Made by a program: the position numbers and the translations under genes. From Enoplosus armatus (Eukaryota; Chordata; Actinopteri; Centrarchiformes; Enoplosidae): DNA of 64,000 nt. Positions 48,453 to 59,500 of the stretch are shown piece by piece. Within the stretch, counting starts at the first letter, position 1; the number at the start of each line of letters is the position of its first letter. The notes under the pieces were generated by a model. That model saw only the letters and a list, made by a program, of their open reading frames with translations. It was not told where the DNA came from and did not search any database. The stretch lies in assembly GCF_043641665.1 (NCBI RefSeq), contig NC_092186.1, forward strand, positions 23,442,001 through 23,506,000. The letters run 5' to 3'.

Positions 48453-50822
48453 ATCCATGGTGTTTTGGACTAAAAATCCCCACACTACTAAGATCTATCA
48501 GCCTACCTTTACTCATCCAAATTGACTTGCATATCTCACAGATGGTTGACTACAACTTAAGAACGATTGGCTGCTCCCTATAGTGTGCAGGCTTTTAAGG
48601 AGCACAGCCTTCAGTACACATACGCTTTGTTTAGTTCCTATATCTGCAACTTATATCTTACTCACAGCATGCTGTAGAGCTCACACTGGGCCAATCTGAG
48701 CAAGTGTGAGGGACAGAGAGAGAAAGGGAGCGCATGTGAGAAAGGAAAGCATGTGTAAGAAATCCCTTCACATCGCATTACTAGTCAGTTTAGCTCTTAC
48801 ATTTGAAATTCACGCCTGTCTCCATGCTCCTTTTAACGCCTCTGCAGTTATCAAATCATTAATTAAGCTTATGTCGAATCTACCCAGAGAGCCTGGTGTG
48901 GGAGAGAGATACGACTGCTGGCACCACCAGCCATCTGCTTCCAACATGCTGATGTTGCAGGCGATCAGTCCTAATAGGCCCTCGGTCCAGGCAGAGCCAG
49001 AACAAGCGTTTGTTTCAGCAGCACACTGACAGGGCTGTTTCAGGGCCTGATACTGGGCTGAGTCTGTGTCAGAAAGCATCCCACTATAAAAGACCACAGA
49101 GATGCCTCCATGAAATGTAATTACACACTCAAAAATGCATGCACAGATGACGCGCGGCAGTACAGATGTAACACAACGTGCAAAGAACGAGCACTCATGA
49201 GAGCTGGTTGCATACCTTTAAATCCACCATAAAGGTACAAACTAGTTTCTCATAGTTTAGGCCGCAATTTGTTCTAATTCCGCCTGAAATAAAGGTAGTC
49301 ACTTAGGAAGCATGTGTTGGTTTGGGCGTATCAAGAGTGCCCACATCCTGCTCTCCCATTGGCCAGGAGAGCTAGCCTGTCTCACTTAGCGTCTGCCTGA
49401 GGCTGCACTTCCTACAAACCAGTGGAAGAGCAGGAATCGGGCACGCTAAAATGCATGAAACAACAAACTGAAGAGGGTCATGTGTGAAGATTGAAGCAGA
49501 AACTGTATATCACTGATTGATTTCACATATTTTTTTCACCTCAAAGCAGCACTGAGCCCACGAGCACACTTGGGAGTGAGATGTAATTTGACATCGGCCT
49601 TTCATGACGTGACAACAAATGAGATGATTTCGTTATAGTATGTGGCTCAGTGATACCTTGTTTGCTCTGCTCTCTAAATGTTCCTTTTTCGAGATCCGCT
49701 CCTTTCCATGAACACACATGCGCATGAACACCCCGTGCTCTGCCAGGTGTCGGCAAGCTGGACTTTACCAAGTGAGATTAAAGGCAGGGCGGAAGCCTTG
49801 GTCTTGTTTTTTTTCTTCGGGTTTTGTGTTTTCTTTTTTCCTGTCAGCCCTGGCAAGACCAACTCTAGCTTGAATATGGTGTTCTTCAGTTATTGCACAG
49901 TTAAATGATTGTGAAGTGACACATTTTATGTACTTAACTAACTTGACTGATTTCATTAGTTGTCTTTTCACACCCATGTAAGATGTAGGTGGTTTGACCA
50001 GGAGGTATTTAAAGCTGCTGTTTGACACGTGACCCTGGTATTGTCTGTAGGGCAGGACTGTCCCTTTTTCTCCTTGTTTCGTGCAAGTAGTGATGCATTT
50101 TCACTGTGAATATAGTCACGCTGCAAAATACTACCTCAAACCTATTGGCTCACATGTCTTTTTCTCAATTCATACCCAACACCGAGGCTGACAAAGTTTA
50201 GATTGAAAGTTGAGCCAAGTCTAGAAATGTGCCTGACTGAGCTGAGTCTGAGATTTCTTGACATGGCAACCGGATGATAAACTCATTTTATCTGAGTAGC
50301 CAAACTTTGCCATTTTTTACCCGTATAATGGTCTAAGAAAGACAAAGTTGCCATGTTGTCATCCGCGAACGTTTTGTTTTCTGGCTTGTATGCACATCAC
50401 AGCCTCACATGCTGCTGGCATGGCTTTCACACTTTTTGTTTTGTTGATGTGTAGCTCTAAATTAACTACATCAATCAGACAGCTGGGTCTTGCTCAGCCG
50501 GCTTCAGCAGCATGTAAGAGCAGAGTATGTAGTATAGTATATGTTGGCGTAGTAGAAAGGCTCAGGCAAAGCCACCATAATTGAGAGTGAGAGCGAGTGT
50601 CAGGCAAAGTTTCACTAGTTGAATGTGACAGAGCTGTTAGCACATCATTGAGATTCAGCACAGGTTTCGATCAGAGCTGGCATTATTGGCCACATTTCAT
50701 GGTCTGAATCTTTTAAATTCCATTTCCCTGCCAGCTAATGGAGGACTGCAGGTGGCTGCTTAGACACTGATCTGCACTCAGTACAGTGTGTGAGCACTTC
50801 TAAGTTTTGGGTGTGTGCTGGT

Positions 50823-50862
<40 letters not shown>

Positions 50863-52753
50863 CGTGTGTTTGGTGATGATAGGTAATCCTCACAATCTCA
50901 GATCCCTTTTGAACAATGAAAAAGGGCAAAATCGGAATAAAGTGGCTCCTCACAAGCCTGTCAAACTGCATATTTATTTTCAAAATGTAGCTTTTATCTG
51001 AGTCGGGGACATCTAAAGTGACTCATCGCTTCTTCGATTTATGGAACTATTTGCAGAATACTAAACTGCATTGTCAAGCACTTTCCTCGTGACACTAGAC
51101 TCCGGGAACCGCAGACGGAGCATGAAAGACTTGTAGGATGTGTGTCGACCTTCACACGAATGGTATGAGTGACGGAAGAAATTCAGTGTCTCATCAGTAC
51201 TTGCGGATTTACCAACCCCTAACCCCTAACCCCCCCCCCGTAAAGGTCCCTCTGTGGGACACTGACAGACTCAAAGTCTTCATAGTTGCATCGCCTTGAA
51301 GAAGCCCCACAAGTAAGTGTACCTGAGGTGATTCTGGATCCAAACTGCCTTGTTCGCAGCGCCACCAGCTGGAAGAACAGAGGAACTGTCAGCTCTGTGG
51401 CAGCCTGAGATAGTCTTCAGCGTCCACGCTGCATCACACAGGGCGAGCTCTGCGTCTAAACCACAGATCATTGTCGTGCAGCCCCTGCATCCACACAGCG
51501 CACTGACAGCGTACTGTTATTGTGTGCATGTTTGTAGAAAGCCAGACACATCACACTGCAGACACGCTGATCCGTGACTGTAGTGATCAAGACTTGCAGG
51601 TCACAGACTGCTGCCGCTGCTAAATTCCTGAGTCCATTAAAGTGAAGCTTCCACTTGTACATGCCTGTGAAACCCAACCGCGATTAATGTCAGCAGGCTA
51701 ACATTTGTTCAATCCCCCAGTCGTCTCTTTGTAACCCTAATCGAGAACCTATCACACGACTCCTTCAGTGACATGTTAATCAGCCCGCAAAGGTTTTTCA
51801 GTCACAAATGATGCAAAGGAAAACTTCCCCTCCAAGTTCTCATCAAGTAAAGCGTACACAAAGACCAAAAACCAGCCAGTCCACCTTTGCTACCTATCCC
51901 CAGCCTTTTCTGTGTCGATTATTTTCAGGCAATTTGATTTAACACAACTTTTATTTAGTGATATTAATGTGACAACGATCTAAACTAACATAAAGTCCTA
52001 AAACTCGATTTGAACACTCCTTGAGACAGGGCCTAAAGATGGTGTAAAATGCTGCTTTAGCTGATATTGCTCTTCAGTCGTGCAAATTTCCCAACAACTA
52101 CAATTAATCGAACTGCCCAAACCAATTGACAGCCAGTGAACTTGTGCTTTTGGAGGGGCTCTGGGAGTCTGGGGCCCCAGGGCAGTAATCCAGCCTTAGG
52201 ACTTAACGTTTATTCATATCATATCAATAATTTAAGCTTATCTTTACAGTTTTGAACCGGGACCTCCAATAATTGGATCAAGAAGTTTGTAAAGAAAAGA
52301 AAAAAAGAGGTGTGCCAAAACTTCAGTGTGTCAGGTACATATTTAATCAACATCTAGGGGAACATTTCTCCATCTTGGTCGGGACATCCCTGTCTGACTG
52401 TAATCGGTCGGAGGCTCTTCTGACAGGATACGGTGTTCCCCTACAGATCTCTTTAGGTTGATAGTTACATCACTGAAAACAACAATGTTCTCAAGTGGGA
52501 CAAATGATTTTTGTTTCTTGAAAGTCCAGCAGCTCCGCACGCAATGCAATGACAATGTACTGTCAGGCTACAGTGCCCCCTGCTGCCTGACTACAGGTCA
52601 CACATGAGCGTCATGTAACACTGTTAAATTCAGGGTTGTTGTTTTTTTTTACAGTAGTCTTACAGTCTTCACTATCATTTGGAACATATCAAAGCAGTCA
52701 GACACTAATACAATTGCACATTTTAATATAAAATGACTCTTGGGGTGTGATGT
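48453..52753. other. Gene-poor stretch downstream of ceruloplasmin
   Basis: Holds a TG microsatellite (50827-50869) and a short C/TAACCCC tract (51214-51239). No exon, RNA gene or named element is recognised up to the ceruloplasmin polyadenylation signal. Confidence 0.5.
50827..50869 (+). repeat. TG microsatellite
   Basis: About 18 TG units followed by CGTGCG interruptions. Confidence 0.95.
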
Positions 52754-52759
52754 TTTATT
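52754..52759 (-). promoter_or_regulatory. Ceruloplasmin polyadenylation signal
   Basis: TTTATT on the plus strand gives AATAAA on the minus strand, about 95 bases downstream of the stop codon of the predicted terminal exon. This fits a short 3' UTR. Confidence 0.6.
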
Positions 52760-52853
52760 CCGAGCTGTAATTATCTCGACTTTGCAAAAGAGGTTAGTGG
52801 ATTGGGTACTGAAATAAAATTTTCTTCTTTCTGGATCCATGTTTCTCGGCTGT

Positions 52854-55800
52854 TCAGCCAAAGAGTCCCCTCCTCTTTGCTGTCGAAGAGAAACAAACAT
52901 GTTATTTCCTACACAGCATCCTCATCATCCCCCATTGCTATTTCTCTTAGTCTGAATTTGTCTCCCGGCCTCAGCTCGCTTCTTTACCTTTCTCAGTAAC
53001 AGTGTACATCGCCTCCATGCCTGCTTTGATGTGGTCAGTGACGTGACAGTGGAGCAGCCAGGTACCAGGATACTGAGGGCGCATCTTTACTGTCTGAGCA
53101 GGAAGAAGATGACGAAGATGAACGCCACGTAATTCACTGGTTTCATTTTTATTAATGTTCCACAGCACTGTCAAGCCAACAGAGAGAGTCTAGTTTTCCT
53201 GTAACTTACTGATGCAACATTTTCTTATTATGCTAGATTTTAACTTTCTTTTACGTTTTTTACATTTTAAAGATTTAAACGTTTTAATATTTTGTATTCA
53301 TTTGCCGTTAAGGATGGTAGGATTGGCAAAGGAACACCTTTTTAAAGCTTTATATAATGTATTAGTCACACGGGTAGCATCTCATCATTTTACCAATACA
53401 GTTCCCTCAGTTGCCTGCTGTCTTTTCTTTCTTAAAAGTGATTAATTATTAATTAAAAGTTAATCTGTATTAGCTGTGTCTATTGTTAATATTAATTTTC
53501 TACTTTTATTGTTTCTATTTCTTGTTTCTTGCCCCCTCGGTGGTTACACTGATGCCTAGAAGTTACACGCATAAGTGAGAATTTATTGACGTTGATGCAA
53601 TGCAGCATGCAGCATGTTGTTATTGCAAAAGACAAATAAAATCAGTTGAAGTCAGTTTGGAGCTTTTACCTGGAAGGTGGCCGGAAACAGCTCATACACG
53701 TCAGTGCGATGAGGACCTCCACCCAGCTGGAGAGAGAGGAGGGTTGGTGTTTTTGCGTACCGGGGTATGTTTGTATAATGTGTGACTGCGTGGGCGTGTC
53801 GTGCATGTCTCACGTACCTTATACTCCACACTGTGTCCGTGCCAGTGTGCGGTGTGTATGTCCACATCATTGCCCATTCCCATCAGGTACCAGTACACCT
53901 TGTCACCCACCTCCATGTTCAAACCATTCAGATTTCCATACATATAACCATTGATGGCTGCATACACGGGAAAAAAAAAGCCCCACATATATTGGAAAGG
54001 AAACATTAGGACGTTTCTTTGGATGAAGCAACAAGAAAAATCATCCCATCTGTCAAAATGACTGCAGTTCGTTTTCGTTCATCTCACCGTGCATCTTGTT
54101 GCTCTCTATAAAGGTTTCATCATCCTTCAAGTTTGCGCGAGGGTTCCTGATGTGGGTCCTGATATTTTCGTCCAGATACCTGAAATGATGAAAACAGTAA
54201 TAATATTTCCAATTAATTACTGTACAGCAGATTGTGCTCTTGACAGAACTGACAGTGCGTACAGTATGTGTGTCTCATGAGGCCAAAAATGGTGCTCTTA
54301 TTCAACCAAACTGGATAAATGAGGGATAAGGAGAACATGTGAACTAAAAAATGGATTGGAAGGCATGAGGTGGGACCCTGTGAATTTATAATTGGCTCTA
54401 GTTGTACATCTCACTGTCAACATGTTTCACTTTAGTTCTTCTTTGAATGATCCGGACTAACTGACATTGTTTCAGCAATTTCTGAAACTGTTGAGTATTG
54501 AGACTCTCTTTACCTACCAGCTCTCATTCTCATCGAAAACCAGGAAAAGCAGCGCAAACTCTTCTACTTCCTTCTTTGCGCCAAAAGTCCTGGAAGAAAC
54601 ACAGTTTATAAAACCATTTATTGGGTTATTATCCATCACCCACCCACCCTTGTCAGACCAGGAGATCGCACAAGCGCACTGTATACTGCATATCATTAGT
54701 AACTATTAACTCATTTGATTAGTTCTGTATTAACGCACAGATGCAGAAACACTCACCTGGCCCAGCTACGGCGACAGATCACCAACGGACCAATCAGACC
54801 ACTGTACAGGTCCTGGCAGGCAGGGAGACAACACAAGCATGTGAATGTGTGTGTGTGTGTGTGTGTGTGCGTGTGTGTGTGTTCCATCTGTATTTGCATA
54901 CCTTGGTAACATCAGCAGTGGAGTAGTATGCAGACACAGAGCACTCCTCTTGCTCTGTGGTTGGTCCTGTATTCTTTGTAACGTACCAGTAGTAAGTGTG
55001 AGACTCACCTGGGAAAGACATTATATTTATTTCCACTGTTTCTTGATTGTCTGCCTCCCTGTCAGCTGATATTCTGCTGGTCTGTCTGTACCTGGTTGCG
55101 TGAGGTGGACGTCGGGGGTTTCTGTCTTGACTCCATGGGCGTGGATAGAATAAGGCCTGGAGGCCATGTTTTTAAAAACCACCTTCACCTTGTCTCCCAC
55201 ATCCGCATGAATCATTGGACCTGCACGAAGGGAAGGCGTGTTCTAATTGCAAGACCAATCAAGCTGGAGCTTAACTAAACGTTAAAACATAAGAGGTAAA
55301 ACACAAATCCATAATGTTTCACATATAGTATCATTTGTGGCTTTTGCTTTACAATCACAGTTTGTACATTTCTGCTGTCCTGAAAGCCTACCCATAATGC
55401 CGAGGTGTTCCAAATCGGCTGTTCTCTCCACCTGCTTGGTGAACTTGTCATTGGTGAACTGGCGGTAGACCACCTTCTTGTAACGGGAGCCTATAAACCC
55501 ACCCTGCTGGTCCAGGAAGACGGAAGCAGGACTGCAGAGGGAGAGAAAAAAAAAAGGCTCCATTCTCTACAACAGCTGTTTTTTCAGCAAACGTTACTTA
55601 ACCAGGAGTAGATAATAGACTTGTTGGGGACTATTTGTAGCAGCGGATTGATCTCACTAGAGCACATCTGGTGCAGGGGACATGTTACCCGGTGCAACAG
55701 TGTTTCTGATCGTTTTTGGGTAGAAAAAAAAAAAGGAGGTCTAAAATATATAGATATAATACTTGTTAATGGATTTTGGTAATTTCATGGGATTTTCTAT

Positions 55801-56472
55801 AAGAAAAATACAAGTTGTGTGATATATAATATACTGCATGAATGTAAATACAGGTTCATGCTCCACTGTTATCAATTATTTTTGAAGGCCAGTTTCAACA
55901 TTTGCTGCTAATATTTTGTACCGATATTTTGCAAATGACCATTATTATCATGGACACCAAAAGAAAAAGAAACACTTATTTAAATGTCCAACGGGTGAAT
56001 CAGCTCAGTCTGTGGTGTTCATGCTGTACATGTGCAGGCTGGCGTTGTACCTCTCCTGACCGCGGAACATCTCCGCCTCCCAGGTGCGGTTTGGAGAGTA
56101 GTCCCAGTCTGTCTCCATGGCAGCGATATAGTAGGTTTTAGAATGGAGCATGATCTCACCCTGGCGCTGTAACAGGCTGCACTTCTGTACCATGTAGTTG
56201 GCTCTCATCCCACCGCGATAATGGGTCACTGTAGGCGACACCACTTCGAACTGACCTGAGACACCCACAAATGCACATAATGTTAACTCCAGACATCAGG
56301 CAAATGCATGTTGGCTTCTTTCTTCTTCTAGCCAACCCGCCGCCAGTTATTTTTCTGCTTCATAAAACCGACTTTGACTGCAAATAACAAAACCTGCAAT
56401 TCAAATCCGGATCCACATGCCACTGTGAAGGTTTGGCCAAAACGTATTTGACGCTTAAAATCAGGTTATTTC

Positions 56473-56537
<65 letters not shown>

Positions 56538-59500
56538 GTGTGTGATGTGTGATTTTGATTGATTTTCTTTTATTTCCTTGTCATGCACACAAAGTGCCCA
56601 ACCCTCCGGGGGTTTGCAAGACACCAGAAGTGCAGATGTACTGGTCAAACATGGTCATTTCATTACAAAACTACAGGTTATTTTATAGCTTGAGCTTAAG
56701 CTTAATATTTGGCCTTCTCTCGCCGCTTTTCCTTGAACTGAAACTGAAGTGAAGTTATCCTTGCCTAAAGGTATTCCACCGCTGAGCACACAACATTTTG
56801 CAAGACTACCAATACGACTATCTACACACAAATAAACAGCATCCACATCAGACAGACTAAACGTACTAATAGAAGCTAAACGGACTAATCAAAGGGCTGG
56901 GGTTATAATGGTCAAGATTACAGAAAGGGTTAGGGTGTGTAAGGTAAGGAACGGGCCAATCGTGTGTGTGAGTGTGTGCATGTGTGTGTGTGTGATGGAG
57001 ACGCGTACCCATGCTGTCTGGGTCCATAGTGACAGTGTGTGAGATATGAGGGAAGACGGTGATGGTGTCTCGTCTGTTCTGGCGGTAGATGAAGCGGTTT
57101 CCCTGGAAGTAAAGGCTGTTCATGTCCGTCTCTGATCCCAGTCCCGACAGGTGCCACGTTACTTTATCCCCCTTACACATGGTCAGGCCTGGGAGGTTCC
57201 TATACACAAACCCATTGATGGCTGAAAGAGAGAGCCACAGAAATACAAAAAAAAAACACAAAACATACAGTGATTATAAAACTATTCAAACCACTCAGCA
57301 TGAAGGCTTCCCGTCTTTAGCGGGCGCTCCTACACACCGTGCATCTTGTTGCTTTCCATAAAGCCCTCATCCTCCTTGTTCACAGTGGTGGGAGCCGTGG
57401 TGAAGGTCCTAATGTTGTCGTCCAGATACCAGCTCAGGTTCTCATCAAACACTGTGGCCATGAGGTGGAACTCTTTATCGTAGTTTTTCTACACGAGGAG
57501 AAGAGAGGCAAAAGACGAGCAAAGGTGTCAAATTGTGGTTTCATGAATACATTTTGACTTACAAACTGCTTATAGTACTTTTGTATGATCTCCAAACAGG
57601 ATCTATAGTCTTTATAGCTCTTGAACAGGCACACAGTAAAGAACCTCAGTAGATACAATATAAAAGTACCACTTCAGGAATCTAAAAATACTTAATTACA
57701 AGTAAAAGGACTGCATTCAAAATCCTAATTAAGTAAAATTGTCGTAGTATTATCAGCAAAATATACTTAGAGTATCAAAAGTAGAAAATACTCATTATGG
57801 CCCCTTAACTTATATGATGTTATTAGCTTGTTATCACTGCATTTTACTGTCGTAGTTGGTTGAGATGGAGCTACTTTTAACTACCTTATAAACAGTTTAG
57901 TCCAGTGGTTCCCAACCTATGGGTCAAGCACCCTCCAGCGGTCACAAGATAAACCTGAGGGGTCGTGGGATGAAGAACAAACAAAGTCTACTTTCATTTT
58001 AATCTCTGCTTCTTTCTTTTTTTTGTGTGAAATACTGGAAAATTTTATTTCTTTAAGCCTCAATCTTGGTTTATTTAAATGAAACCACCAGAGGAGTTTT
58101 GAGGGGAAATGACTCTTTGGTGGAACTGTCGCTAACAAAACCATAGACATCTGAAACATGACAAGGAGCCTCAACCAGACGCTGCTTTTTTTGTGAGTGG
58201 TCACTAGCCAAAAAACCTTTGGGAAACCACTGGTTTTATTCATGTATTTTATAAGCCTATCATGCCAGCTGTTGGATAAATGTAGTTTTTTTATATTTAT
58301 TAAAAGGTATTTCCCTCTGAAATACAGTAGAGTATAAGCAGAAAATACCACACTCAGTGGGATGTGACCTGATTTGTAATATGTGACCCCTCTCCGTTTT
58401 AAAAATCGGAGTCACACATGATTGAAGTTTAGTTTCCGACTCTTCTCACCTGAACTCCTTTCTTCAGGGATCCAAGTCGACAGACAAGGAGCGGGCCAAC
58501 CAGTCCAGAGTTGGTGTCTTTAACGGGGTCCACTCCAGAGTAGTACATATAGGTCAGACAGTCAGCCTCCCCCTGTACTGGACCGGCACCCACTGGCACC
58601 GTCCACTCATAGGTGTACACCGTCCCAGGTCTCACCAGAGCGGCTGGGGGAGGGGTCACCACTCCTGAATACACACATTCATATAAAGAAAGAGAATTAT
58701 TACATTATTTCCATTAATTCACGCAGACTAGACTGGAACCATAATTCAGATTTGAACTCACTTGGTTCCCTCCTTAACTCCCGCAGTTTCTTTGCCGTAT
58801 GGGTCTCTGAGGAGAGGAAACGTGGCGGAGGAAAGACGGAGACATAAAGACGGATGTTCTTTTCATGCAAAATCTAGCACATTGATAACGGTGCGTGTGT
58901 ACGTGCGTGTATTAACCTTCCAGTTCGTTGTGGTAGAGCGTCCCATCCTGTTCTACGCTGTACTGAACACCATGTGGTTGAATAGTGTAAGGCCGGCTGG
59001 CTTTGTTCTTAAACACCACCTTGATCGTGTCCTTCTCTTCAGCTCGCAGCACAGGACCTGGAGACACGGGCGGACCACAAACACACACGGAGTGGTTGAT
59101 TTGTCGGGAAGTTAGGACAGCGGATCAGCATCGGAGGACATTTTATTGGGAGACGTCTCAGAATTTCATTTGACATTCCAGCTTCTGCTTTGGGTTTGAG
59201 AGAGTTGGTTGGACTAATCAAGCAATTTGAAGATGCCTAGGAGCTTGTGATGTGCATCTTCCTTTGTTTTCTGACATTTAACAAACAAAGCCAAAGAATA
59301 ATCGGCAGATTAATCGCAGATGAAAATATTTGTTTCAGTCCTCACAGAGTCGTGTGGCTAGTTTAAACTTGAAAGGGGACAAAGACAAACTAACCGATTA
59401 GCTAATTAGTTGCATATGACACCATTGATAAATTGCATTTTTCATTTAGTAACAAGAGCACTTGGCTGTACTAACTGTATTTCCGCCTCCAGAGCATCTC

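Noticed and set aside
47700..48600. CRISPR-like regularly spaced repeats
   Set aside because: The repeating units at 48291-48452 are a degenerate minisatellite with no unique spacers, in a vertebrate nuclear context.
51214..51239. Interstitial telomeric repeat
   Set aside because: Only about two CCCCTAA-like units precede a C run, and the vertebrate telomere unit is CCCTAA. Too short and imperfect.
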